From: Kiloniellaceae bacterium | GTDB taxonomy: Bacteria > Pseudomonadota > Alphaproteobacteria > Kiloniellales > Kiloniellaceae | NCBI GenBank assembly: GCA_021776195.1 | Contig: JAJFGK010000156.1 | Location: forward strand, 1 to 64,000 | Direction of reading: 5' to 3' | DNA: 64,000 nt | Shown: one piece after another, positions 44,702-53,255 of the stretch | Position numbering within the stretch: position 1 is the stretch's first letter | Layout: the number at the start of each line of letters is the position of its first letter | Program-made: the position numbers and the translations under genes | Notes under the pieces: model-generated | Database searches by the model: none | What the model was told of the DNA's origin: nothing | The model's input: only the letters and a program-made list of their open reading frames with translations

Positions 44702-46056
44702 AGGACCGGATCCGGCAGCAGCCGTCCGGTCACCGACGAGCGCTCGTCGAAGACCTTGCGGGCGGCGGCCTCGACCGCCGCGCGGGTGACCGCCCCGATA
44801 CGTTCGGGCCAGGCCTCGAGTTCTTCCAGCGAGCTTCCCGTGGCCAGGGCGCGGCCGATTATCCGGGGCCCGGCTCCGACCGAATCCCGGGCGAAGACCG
44901 AGGCATCCACCATGCGGGTCTTGGCGTTGGCGACCTCCTCATCGGTGACCCCCTGGTCGAGCAATCGGGCGATCTCTGCCCGCAGCGCCGCCTCGGCTTC
45001 CTCGACCTTGTCGGCCGAGCGCGGCGATACCCAAAAATCGAAGGCCGAAAGGTCGTAGGCGTCGCCGCTGTAGTCGGCACCGGCCGAGGCGGCGATGCCC
45101 TGTTCGACCACCAGGCTGGCGTAGAGCCGGCTGGTCGCGCCGCCGCCGAGAATCTCACTGAGGACCAGCAGGGCGTAGGCCTCGCCCTCTTCGCCGCTGC
45201 GCAGGCTGGGCGCCAGATAGCGGATCGAAAGCGAGGGATGGCCGACCCGTGGCGATTTCAGGATGACCTGGCGCGCCGCGTTCTGCGGCGGCTCCTCGAC
45301 CCGAACCCGTTCGGGGACCGGCCGGGCCGGAATCGCACCGTAGTATTTTTCCGCCAGCGGCAGGACATCGGTCATGTCGACATCGCCGGCGACGATCACC
45401 ACGGCGTTGTTGGGCGCGTACCAGCGGCGATAGAAGGCCAGCGCATTTTCCGTCGAGAGCGCGCTGATTTCGTGGTCCCAGCCGATAATCGGGATGCGGT
45501 AGGGATGGTTGAGGAAGAGGCTGGCGCGCATGACTTCGTATAGCTGGGCCGAGGGTTCGTTGTCGGTGCGGCTGCGGCGTTCTTCGCGCACCACCTCACG
45601 CTCGGGCAGGACGATCTCGTCGGTCAGCACGAGGTTGGTCATCCGGTCGGCTTCGTGCCGCATCATGATCTCGAGCCGGTCCCTGGCGACCGATTGGAAA
45701 TAGGCCGTGTAGTCCCAGGAGGTAAAGGCGTTCTCCTGGCCGCCGTTCTCCGCCACGATGCGGGAAAACTCGCCAGGGCCCAACGTCTTGGTGCCCTTGA
45801 ACATCAGGTGTTCGAGGAAGTGGGCCAGACCCGACTCTCCGGCCGCCTCGTCCGCCGCGCCGACCTTGTACCAGATCATGTGGGTAACGATGGGCGCGCG
45901 CCGGTTGGTTACCACGATCACCGTAAGGCCGTTGTCGAGGGTGACGACTTCGGGATCGAAAATCCGCGCCGCTGCCGGCTGTGAGAGACCGGCCAGGAGC
46001 CCGGCCGTCAACAGGAACGCCCCAAGGATCGGCGTCCAGAAGTTTCGTTGTCTCAA
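44698..46056 (-). CDS. M16-family zinc peptidase, catalytic subunit
   Basis: The product of about 452 aa has a signal peptide and the inverted zinc motif in LAHFLEHLMFKGT (HxxEH), with the downstream Glu ligand expected about 75 residues later. The suggested start is TTG at 46056, with AGGAG upstream and a clean signal peptide directly after it; an ATG at 46098 is the alternative. It is translationally coupled to the inactive M16 partner. It lies in the ileS-lspA-DUF3035 block, a conserved alphaproteobacterial neighbourhood. Confidence 0.92.
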   Translation of the reverse strand: MRQRNFWTPILGAFLLTAGLLAGLSQPAAARIFDPEVVTLDNGLTVIVVTNRRAPIVTHMIWYKVGAADEAAGESGLAHFLEHLMFKGTKTLGPGEFSRIVAENGGQENAFTSWDYTAYFQSVARDRLEIMMRHEADRMTNLVLTDEIVLPEREVVREERRSRTDNEPSAQLYEVMRASLFLNHPYRIPIIGWDHEISALSTENALAFYRRWYAPNNAVVIVAGDVDMTDVLPLAEKYYGAIPARPVPERVRVEEPPQNAARQVILKSPRVGHPSLSIRYLAPSLRSGEEGEAYALLVLSEILGGGATSRLYASLVVEQGIAASAGADYSGDAYDLSAFDFWVSPRSADKVEEAEAALRAEIARLLDQGVTDEEVANAKTRMVDASVFARDSVGAGPRIIGRALATGSSLEELEAWPERIGAVTRAAVEAAARKVFDERSSVTGRLLPDPVL

Positions 46057-46238
46057 AAACTCTCTCCTCGTGACGAAGCGCCGACGCGGACACGGCATGT
46101 CTAAACTGGTGTCGCCCGGGCCGTCCGGCAAGACGGAACTGCGCGGCGGCAATCCCGGTCAGTCAGTTGTGAGCCGTCGTGATGACCCCCGCCGCTCAAG
46201 ACCGGCCAATCCCCAATGCTAGAAGCCAGTGTCCAAAG

Positions 46239-46820
46239 CTAGAAAATGTCTTCGAAGAGGGCCTTGCCCTTGCGCTCGATGGTCGGCGATTCGCCCGACG
46301 TGACCGTGCGGCCCAGGGTCGCGTTTTCCTGCAGACGCTTGGTCTCGGCATTGGCGTCGACGACGACGCCGGGCGGGTTTTTCTTTTGCCAGAAGATGAG
46401 TCGGCGCAGGAAGTCCTCGCTCTCCTCGTTGATGCGATTGCTCTCGCTGTCGACCAGGAAGCGGATATCGGGGTTGGTTTTATCGCTCCCCGCCGTTTTC
46501 AGCAGGGCGGCTTCCCCGGCGGTGCGTCGAGCGGTTTGCCCGGAGGCCGTCAGGCCCGTAATCGCGCGCCCGTCGCTACCGACCACGGCCCGCCTGGCCT
46601 GGTCGCGCGCTGTTCCCACCTGCGGCCGCGGTGCGCCCGGCTGGGGCGGGCGCAAGGAGAACTCCGGCGGGACCGTCAGAGGCGCGCGCGATACGACACG
46701 AAACTCATCGGGGGCGCTGCGGTTGAGACCCAACTGCTCGCGGACCCCGGAGCAGCCGGCCACGCCCAGGCTCAGCAGCACAACGACCGCTGCAAACCGG
46801 ACCCTTGAACCATATGTCAT
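46239..46820 (-). CDS. DUF3035 lipoprotein
   Basis: The 193-aa protein has a signal sequence and lipobox LGVAGC at the N-terminus, followed by a Pro/Arg-rich segment with APDEFRVVSRAPLTVPPEF, typical of DUF3035 proteins. A probable outer-membrane or inner-membrane lipoprotein of unknown role, found beside lspA in many alphaproteobacteria. Its lipoprotein processing would need the neighbouring LspA. Confidence 0.88.
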   Translation of the reverse strand: MTYGSRVRFAAVVVLLSLGVAGCSGVREQLGLNRSAPDEFRVVSRAPLTVPPEFSLRPPQPGAPRPQVGTARDQARRAVVGSDGRAITGLTASGQTARRTAGEAALLKTAGSDKTNPDIRFLVDSESNRINEESEDFLRRLIFWQKKNPPGVVVDANAETKRLQENATLGRTVTSGESPTIERKGKALFEDIF

Positions 46821-46823
46821 CGG

Positions 46824-47357
46824 CTATCCCTCCCTGTCGCTCCTTTTAGCGCCGCCCCCGCGCGCCGACAAGAGGTCGTGAAGCAGCAGCACCGCGACCC
46901 CGACAAAGATAGTGCTGTCGGCCAGGTTGAAAGCCGGCCAGTAGTAGCTGTCCCAGTGAAACGACAGGAAGTCCACCACCGCGCCATGGACCAGGCGGTC
47001 CAGGGCATTGCCCAGGGCACCGCCGATGATCAGGCCGAAGGACAGGGCCATGGCGACCCGCGGCTGGCGCCACAGCCAATAGAGCAACCCGAAGGTCACC
47101 GCGACGGCGAGCAGCGTGAAGACGGTTGGCTGCCAACCGGCGTTCTCGTTGAAGAGGCCAAAGCTGACTCCGCGGTTGAAAACCAGGACCAGGTCGAAAT
47201 AGCTCGTGACCGTCAGGATCTCCGGCGGATTCATCACCCACACCAGGATCGCCCATTTGCTGGCCTGATCCAGACCGAAAGCCACCAGCGCGAGGCTCAG
47301 CGCGACGATCAGGGCCGTGCGCCGCGGCGCCCCGGCCTGCGGACTAGGCGGCGGCAT
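46824..47357 (-). CDS. lspA: Lipoprotein signal peptidase
   Basis: This 177-aa inner-membrane aspartyl protease removes signal peptides from prolipoproteins. Four TM helices and both catalytic motifs are visible: GNALDRLVHGAVVDFL and FNLADSTIFVG. VFNRGVSFGLF is also conserved. The start at 47357 overlaps the end of ileS by 14 bases. Confidence 0.95.
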   Translation of the reverse strand: MPPPSPQAGAPRRTALIVALSLALVAFGLDQASKWAILVWVMNPPEILTVTSYFDLVLVFNRGVSFGLFNENAGWQPTVFTLLAVAVTFGLLYWLWRQPRVAMALSFGLIIGGALGNALDRLVHGAVVDFLSFHWDSYYWPAFNLADSTIFVGVAVLLLHDLLSARGGGAKRSDREG

Positions 47358-50184
47358 CCGGCAGGGCCTTGACCACCGTCGCGCAGCGTTCGCAGGTCTC
47401 GGGCACGGCGGGATCCGCGCCGACCTCGGGGAGAATGCGCCAACAGCGCTGGCACTTACCACCCGCGGCCAGAGCCGATTTCACGGCCACGCCCGGGACC
47501 TCCTCCAGACGGTAGGCCTCGGCCGGCCCCTCGCCCGAGACCAGCGTGAGGCTGGATGTGATGCAGATCTCCGCCATGTCGACGTCGGCGAGCAGGGCTC
47601 CGTAATCCCAGGCGATATGAACCTCGGGATCGGCCTGCAGGCTGGAGCCGATGGTCTTGGCCTCGCGCTCGCGCTCCAGGGCGCCGGTGACCACCCGCCT
47701 GATCTGGCGGATGCGCGACCACTTCTCCGCCAGGGCCTCGTTGCGCCAGCTGTCGGGCAGGTCGGGAAAGACCCGCAGGTGCACCGAGGGCTCGTCCCCG
47801 CCGCCGCGGACCCACCAGGCCTCTTCGGCGGTAAAGGAGAGGATTGGCGCCAGCCAGGCGGTGAGGCAGGAAAACAGCTCGTCCAGCACGCTGCGGCAGG
47901 CCCGGCGCTTGATCGAGGCAGGGTCGTCGCAATAGAGGCAGTCCTTGCGCACGTCGAGATAGAAGGCCGACAGCTCGACGGCGCAGAAGTTATGCAGGGC
48001 CTGAAAGAGGGCGTGGAAGTCATAGTCGGCGATGTTGGCGCGCACCTGGCCGTCAAGCTCCCAGAGCCGGTGGAGCACCCAGCGCTCGAGCTCGGGGAGT
48101 TCCGTCGCGGGCAGCCGCTCGCTTTCGGAGAAGCCGGTCAGGTTGCCAATTAGATAGCGCAGGGTGTTGCGCAGCCGCCGGTAGGAATCGCCCATGTAGC
48201 GGAGGATTTCGGGGCCGATCCGCAGATCTTCCTCGTAGTTGGAGGCGACCACCCAGAGGCGCAGGATGTCGGCGCCCTGGGTGTCGATGATATCTTGCGG
48301 GGCGACCACGTTGCCTAGGGACTTGGACATCTTGCGGCTCTTTTCGTCGAGCACGAAGCCATGGGTCAGGACCGTGTCGTAGGGCGCCCGGCCGCGGGTT
48401 CCCGCCGATTCCAGCAGCGAGGTGTGGAACCAGCCACGGTGTTGATCCGAGCCCTCCAGGTAGAGGTCGGCCGGCCAGCGCAGCTCGGGCCGCGCCTCCA
48501 GCACGAAGGCATGGGTGGAACCCGAATCGAACCAGACCTCGACCACGTCGCGGACCTGCTCGTAGTCCTCGGCCTTGTACTCGTTGCCAAGAAAGCGCTG
48601 CGGGTCGGACTCGAACCAGGCATCGGCGCCTTCGCTCTCGAAGGCCGCGGCGATGCGCTCGATGACCGCCGGATCGCGCAGGATCTGATCGGTCTTCTTC
48701 TCGACGAATATCGGCAGAGGCGTGCCCCAGACCCGTTGGCGCGAGACGCACCAGTCCGGGCGCTGCTCGATCATGGCGTAGAGGCGGTTGCGTCCACCCG
48801 AGGGCACGAAGCGCGTCGCGTCGATCGCCTTGAGCGCCTTGGACCGCAGCTCGTTGCTCTCCATCGAGATGAACCATTGCGGCGTGTTGCGGAAGATCAG
48901 CGGCGACTTGGAGCGCCAGGAGTGCGGATAGGAGTGCTTCAGGCGTCCCTTGGCCAACAGCTTGCCGGCCTGGACCAGGGCCCGGATCACGGCGCCGTTG
49001 GCGTCGCCGTCCTTGCCCTCGCTGGTCAGCACGGTGGTGCCGGCGAAAAGCGGCACGTGGGCCATGAAACGACCCTCGCCGTCCACCGTCAGCGGGATTT
49101 CCAGGCCATGGGCCAGCCCGGTCTCGTAGTCGTCGGCACCATGTCCCGGCGCGGTGTGGACGAAACCGGTGCCGGCATCCATCGTGACGTAATCCGCCGC
49201 CAGAACCGGAACATCGAAATCGTAGCCCTGACCGCGGAAAGGGTGGGCGCAGATGGTCCCCGCCAAGGCCTTGCCCGGCCATTGGGCCAGGACCTTGTGG
49301 CCCTGGATCGCGGCCTTCTCGCAGACATCGGCGAGCAGCGGCTCGGCGACGGCGAGACGATCGCCGACCGCCGCCGTGGCCTTCTCGCCGACCGCCTCGA
49401 CCTCGATCAGCACGTAGGGTTCCTCTGCGGCATAGGCCACCGCGCGGTTGCCGGGGATGGTCCAGGGCGTGGTGGTCCAGATCACCACGTCGGCGCCGGC
49501 CAGCTCGGGCTGGGCAGCCTCGACCACGGGGAATCGAACCCAGATGGTGGTCGAGGTGTGATCGTGGTACTCGACCTCGGCATCGGCCAGCGCTGTTCGC
49601 TCCGGTACCGACCAGAGCACCGGCCGGGAGCCGCGGTAGAGCCCGCCGTTCATGATGAACTTGCCGACCTCGCGCACGATCTGCGCCTCGGCGCTGTAGG
49701 CCATGGTGGTGTAAGGGTTCTCGAAGTCGCCGATGACGCCCAGTCGCTTGAACTCTTCGGTCTGCACCGCGATCCAGTGTTCGGCGAACTCGCGGCATTC
49801 GCGGCGGAACTCGACCACCGGGACCGAATCCTTGTCCTTGCCGGCGGCCCGGTAGCGTTCCTCGACCTTCCACTCGATGGGCAGGCCGTGGCAGTCCCAA
49901 CCCGGGACATAGTGAGCGTCCTTGCCCAGCATCTGCTGCGAGCGGTTGATGACGTCCTTGAGAATCTTGTTCAGCGCATGGCCCATGTGCAGGTGCCCGT
50001 TGGCATAGGGCGGCCCGTCATGCAGGATATATTTCTCGCGCCCCGCCGAACTCTCGCGCAGGCGTTTGAAGAGATCCATCTCCGCCCAGCGCTGAAGGAT
50101 TTCGGGTTCCTTCTTGGCCAAACCGGCGCGCATCGGAAAGTCGCTCTTGGGCAAGAATATAGTGGACTTGTAGTCAACGCTCAT
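47344..50184 (-). CDS. ileS: Isoleucyl-tRNA synthetase
   Basis: In this class I synthetase of 946 aa, GHLHMGHALNKILKD holds the HIGH-type motif and KMSKSLGN the KMSKS motif. A large CP1 editing domain lies between, and a C-terminal zinc knuckle CQRCWRILPE...CERC closes the protein. The ATG at 50184 begins the conserved MSVDYKSTIFLPKSDFPM. Upstream in-frame codons to 50256 look non-coding. It is first in the ileS-lspA-DUF3035-M16-M16 run. Confidence 0.97.
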   Translation of the reverse strand: MSVDYKSTIFLPKSDFPMRAGLAKKEPEILQRWAEMDLFKRLRESSAGREKYILHDGPPYANGHLHMGHALNKILKDVINRSQQMLGKDAHYVPGWDCHGLPIEWKVEERYRAAGKDKDSVPVVEFRRECREFAEHWIAVQTEEFKRLGVIGDFENPYTTMAYSAEAQIVREVGKFIMNGGLYRGSRPVLWSVPERTALADAEVEYHDHTSTTIWVRFPVVEAAQPELAGADVVIWTTTPWTIPGNRAVAYAAEEPYVLIEVEAVGEKATAAVGDRLAVAEPLLADVCEKAAIQGHKVLAQWPGKALAGTICAHPFRGQGYDFDVPVLAADYVTMDAGTGFVHTAPGHGADDYETGLAHGLEIPLTVDGEGRFMAHVPLFAGTTVLTSEGKDGDANGAVIRALVQAGKLLAKGRLKHSYPHSWRSKSPLIFRNTPQWFISMESNELRSKALKAIDATRFVPSGGRNRLYAMIEQRPDWCVSRQRVWGTPLPIFVEKKTDQILRDPAVIERIAAAFESEGADAWFESDPQRFLGNEYKAEDYEQVRDVVEVWFDSGSTHAFVLEARPELRWPADLYLEGSDQHRGWFHTSLLESAGTRGRAPYDTVLTHGFVLDEKSRKMSKSLGNVVAPQDIIDTQGADILRLWVVASNYEEDLRIGPEILRYMGDSYRRLRNTLRYLIGNLTGFSESERLPATELPELERWVLHRLWELDGQVRANIADYDFHALFQALHNFCAVELSAFYLDVRKDCLYCDDPASIKRRACRSVLDELFSCLTAWLAPILSFTAEEAWWVRGGGDEPSVHLRVFPDLPDSWRNEALAEKWSRIRQIRRVVTGALEREREAKTIGSSLQADPEVHIAWDYGALLADVDMAEICITSSLTLVSGEGPAEAYRLEEVPGVAVKSALAAGGKCQRCWRILPEVGADPAVPETCERCATVVKALPDAAA

Positions 50185-50361
50185 CGTCAGACCTTCATGA
50201 TCGAATCGGGATAGGCTCGGCATCCCTTTTTGCGCCACAAAGCAACCGGACGGCACAAGGGGACGGGGCGCCGCAAAGGTACTGGCGCCGCAGAAAGGGG
50301 ACTAGGCCAAATCCAGGGAAACTTCAAGGAATCCGGCGACGAGCGTCGTCGGCGCTGGGCG

Positions 50362-50820
50362 CTACTCGGCGGCGGCGGGCGTCTTTAAGACGTCGGCGCG
50401 GCGCGAGACCATCAACATGGCGGTCCCGTCCAGCACCACCACATCGCCCACCTTGCAGACCGTATCGAACAGCACGCGGCGCTTCTCCTGGATGATGTCC
50501 TTGATCGTGGCCCGCGCCTCGACCGTATCGCCGGCCTTGACCGGCGCCTTGAAGCGCAGATCCTGGCTCAGGTAGATGCAGCCGGGCCCGGGCAACTGGG
50601 TCCCGAATATCGTGGAAATGAAGCTGGCCGACAGCATGCCGTGGGCGATCCGCCCGCCGAAAATAGTCTGGCTGGCAAAGCCTTCGTCCAAGTGCACGGG
50701 GTTGGTGTCCCCCGAAACGCCGGCGAAAATGGTGATGTCGGCATCGGTCACGGTCTTGGCGTAGACCCGTGACATGCCGACTTCGAGCTCCTCCAGAAAA
50801 TAACCGTGCTTTTCCTGCAT
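50362..50820 (-). CDS. MaoC-like (R)-specific enoyl-CoA hydratase
   Basis: This 152-aa single hotdog domain has the hydratase dyad in GDTNPVHLDEGFAS and RIAHGMLSASFIS, matching PhaJ/MaoC enzymes that hydrate trans-2-enoyl-CoA to (R)-3-hydroxyacyl-CoA. The start at 50820 is chosen from homology (MQEKHGYFLEELEVG). It is about 180 bases upstream of ileS in the same direction; co-transcription is possible but not clear. Confidence 0.9.
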   Translation of the reverse strand: MQEKHGYFLEELEVGMSRVYAKTVTDADITIFAGVSGDTNPVHLDEGFASQTIFGGRIAHGMLSASFISTIFGTQLPGPGCIYLSQDLRFKAPVKAGDTVEARATIKDIIQEKRRVLFDTVCKVGDVVVLDGTAMLMVSRRADVLKTPAAAE

Positions 50821-51024
50821 CGGACGCGTTCCAATCAAATTGATCCAGCCTGACGGTGTCCTACCGCCGTGATGCTGCATTGCGGTAACAACCTGAGTGA
50901 AAAACCTAAAGAAACCGTTTTCTGCCCGCAAGGGTTATTCGCGGTTGCGAGAGAAACTATTTTGCGAGTGCGAAACGGTCCTGGAGTCCGCTGGGCTCTG
51001 GCGACTCGGGGCATCGCGCGTATC

Positions 51025-51498
51025 ATGGGCCCCATGACCGCCCGCTCGACCTCTGGCCTGCCGCTGATCGCTGTGCTCTGGACCCTGTTGTTTCTGGCCG
51101 GCTGCGCCGTGAGCGGTCCGAAAGTGGGCGAACCGGGTGTGGTCGTCGGCCCACCCCCCGCGGATCAGGCGCGGATCGTCTTCTACCGCGGCGGCAACCC
51201 CTTCCTCCTGGCGCTCGAGCCGCAGATCGTGGTGAACAGCTTGGCCGTCGGGCGCTCGATCCACGGCGCGGTCTTCTACAAGGATGCCAAGCCCGGTCGC
51301 TACAAGGTCTTTCTGGGGACCGACCTGGAAAACCCGGTCTATCTGATCCTGCGGCGCGGCGATAAGACCTTCGTGAAGGTGGTGCCCGAACTCCAGCTTC
51401 CCGGATCGAAGCTCACCGCCTACGAGGTGAGCCCCGCCCAGGGCGAAAAGGAAATCCAGGGCCTCGCCCTCAACGACGGACTCGGCGACGGCGAGTAG
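51025..51498 (+). CDS. Small lipoprotein (DUF2846-like)
   Basis: The 157-aa protein has a signal sequence with lipobox LFLAGC and a beta-rich domain starting DQARIVFYRGGNPF. The pattern of PGRYKVFLGTDLENPVYL resembles DUF2846-type envelope proteins. Start is 51025 or 51034 (two Met codons close together), with only a weak ribosome site. The gene is divergent from the MaoC gene. Function unknown. Confidence 0.75.
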   Translation: MGPMTARSTSGLPLIAVLWTLLFLAGCAVSGPKVGEPGVVVGPPPADQARIVFYRGGNPFLLALEPQIVVNSLAVGRSIHGAVFYKDAKPGRYKVFLGTDLENPVYLILRRGDKTFVKVVPELQLPGSKLTAYEVSPAQGEKEIQGLALNDGLGDGE

Positions 51499-51679
51499 CT
51501 GCCAGGCGCCCGCAGGACGGGAGGGCGCGGTCGGGTGGGGAAGGCCATAAACTTTCGGTATAGACCGTCGGATATAAACCTTCGGCCGGTCGAATTTCCT
51601 CGGAAACCTCGCGAAGTTAGACGCACCGGCCCAACGCAGTGAGCCGGACGTCCCCTATGTTCGTCTCAGGAGGTTTCCC

Positions 51680-51964
51680 ATGAGAATATCAGCATTTCTC
51701 ACCAATGTGATTGCGCCGGCCGCGATCGCCGCGTCCTTAGTAATGACCGCAAGTCAGGCTTCGGCGGCGGTGACGGCCGGCAGCTATGCCGGCAAGACCA
51801 AAGCCGAGATTGCCGAGACCCTGGAGCGGCAAGGCTACACCGTTCGCAAGGTCGAGACGGAAGACGGCTATCTCGAAGCCTATGCCCTGTTGGACGGCGT
51901 GCGCCTCGAGATCTATGTCGATCCAGCGACCGGCAAGGTCGTCAAGATCGAAGAAGACGACTAG
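51680..51964 (+). CDS. Exported PepSY-like protein
   Basis: In this 94-aa protein a signal peptide (APAAIAASLVMTASQASAA) is followed by one small PepSY-type domain (KTKAEIAETLERQGYTVRKV, then LEIYVDPATGKVVKIEEDD). It is periplasmic. A strong CAGGAGG site precedes the ATG. It is first in a three-gene unit with cytochrome b561 and a membrane-bound LuxR-type regulator. PepSY proteins are often linked to redox or protease-inhibitor roles; the function here is inferred only. Confidence 0.85.
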   Translation: MRISAFLTNVIAPAAIAASLVMTASQASAAVTAGSYAGKTKAEIAETLERQGYTVRKVETEDGYLEAYALLDGVRLEIYVDPATGKVVKIEEDD

Positions 51965-52022
51965 GTCTGCCCTCAACTGGAACCGGCAGCGCCGCTTTCC
52001 ACCGATGCGAAGGAGCCACGCC

Positions 52023-52553
52023 ATGCGGTCCGTCAAGGTCTGGGACCCCGTTGTCCGCTGCTTCCACTGGGGAACGGCGCTGCTGTTCCTGGCCAATTTC
52101 GCGGTACTCGACGACGACAGTCCGGCGCATCGCTATGCCGGCTATGCGCTCTTCGCCCTCGTTCTCATTCGGCTGGTTTGGGGTGTGATCGGCACGAAAC
52201 ATGCCCGCTTCAGCGCCTTCTGGCCCAGATTTTCCGAGATCAAGTCTCATTTCGTCGAGCTTTTCGGCGGCCGGCCACGGCTTCACCTGTCTCACAATCC
52301 CCTGGGGGCGGTCATGGTTTACAATCTGCTGGCCACCCTGGTCTTGATCAGCGTGACCGGCATCATGATGGTGAGCGATACCTTCTGGGGCGTGGATTGG
52401 GTGGAAGAACTGCATGAGTCTTTTGCCAACTACGCTCTCGTTTGCGTCGGGCTCCACATCCTGGGTGTTCTCGTTGAAACAAAGCGCTCCAAGATTAACC
52501 TTGTGAGGGCTATGGTAACCGGACAAAAGGAGATCCCCGACACCACTGTCTGA
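52023..52553 (+). CDS. Cytochrome b561-type membrane protein
   Basis: This 176-aa protein has four TM helices and histidines placed for two b-type hemes: WDPVVRCFHWGTALLFLANF, AHRYAGYALFALVLIRLVWG, and HESFANYALVCVGLHILGVL. It is a cytochrome b561/Ni-Fe-hydrogenase-b family protein that moves electrons within the inner membrane. The ATG at 52023 has GGAG upstream. It lies between the PepSY-like and LuxR-type genes, so electrons may pass to or from the periplasmic PepSY protein. Confidence 0.92.
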   Translation: MRSVKVWDPVVRCFHWGTALLFLANFAVLDDDSPAHRYAGYALFALVLIRLVWGVIGTKHARFSAFWPRFSEIKSHFVELFGGRPRLHLSHNPLGAVMVYNLLATLVLISVTGIMMVSDTFWGVDWVEELHESFANYALVCVGLHILGVLVETKRSKINLVRAMVTGQKEIPDTTV

Positions 52554-52565
52554 CGCGGCGGAGCG

Positions 52566-53120
52566 ATGGCCAAGCCCTCACCGAAAAGAATGCCTGGCTA
52601 CAAAAGAAAGACCCTCGCTCTCTTCGGACTTTTGAGTTTGCAGACCTTTTGCGCGCTCTTTCTTCTGGCCGACGCCGTTGCCGATATCTTCGGCTACGAG
52701 AATCTGGTGGGCGGCATCGGACACCATTATCTCGAATTCGCCGTCGTCGTGGCGCTGGTCCTGGGTATCGGTTTCACTGCCGGGCAGATCCGCAAAGTCC
52801 TTCACAAGAACCGCTCCATGGAGACGATGCTGAGAGCCGCCACGGGCGCTTTCAATCAGTTGATGGAAGAGCAATTCGATGCCTGGTCGTTGACCCCCTC
52901 GGAGCGCGATGTCGCCCTGCTTGCGATCAAGGGGCTTTCCATTGCCGAGATCGCGAAGCTTCGCCAGACCAAGGAGGGCACGATCAAGGCGCAGTGCAAC
53001 GCCACCTATCGCAAGGCAGGTGTCACCGGTCGTCTGCAACTCATCAGTTTCTTCATTGAAGAGCTGATGGGCGAGGGTCTGTCAGATCCTGGATCGACCG
53101 GGTCGGCGCCGGCGCCATAG
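52566..53120 (+). CDS. Membrane-anchored LuxR-type HTH regulator
   Basis: The 184-aa protein has two TM helices (about 16-39 and 55-74) with a short periplasmic loop. A cytoplasmic linker and C-terminal LuxR-type HTH (108-163) follow, with LTPSERDVALLAIKGLSIAE and TKEGTIKAQCNATYRKAG. It starts 12 bases after the cytochrome b561 gene, so they form one unit. It would be a one-component regulator sensing a membrane or redox signal, possibly from the b561 protein; this is inferred from the arrangement. No receiver or autoinducer domain is present. Confidence 0.85.
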   Translation: MAKPSPKRMPGYKRKTLALFGLLSLQTFCALFLLADAVADIFGYENLVGGIGHHYLEFAVVVALVLGIGFTAGQIRKVLHKNRSMETMLRAATGAFNQLMEEQFDAWSLTPSERDVALLAIKGLSIAEIAKLRQTKEGTIKAQCNATYRKAGVTGRLQLISFFIEELMGEGLSDPGSTGSAPAP

Positions 53121-53255
53121 GAACGGGCGCCGCGCCCGGCCCGCCGCCACGACATCGTCTGTGAAGCAGGTCACGCTTCGCCCTATTCCCTTGGCGCGCC
53201 GATCGGTCTTCAATCCGGGCAACACTCGGATCCCCAACCAGAAAGCCTTTCAGCC

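Noticed and set aside
48361..50214. 617-codon open frame antisense to ileS
   Set aside because: High GC removes stops on the reverse strand; ileS motifs on the other strand are unambiguous.
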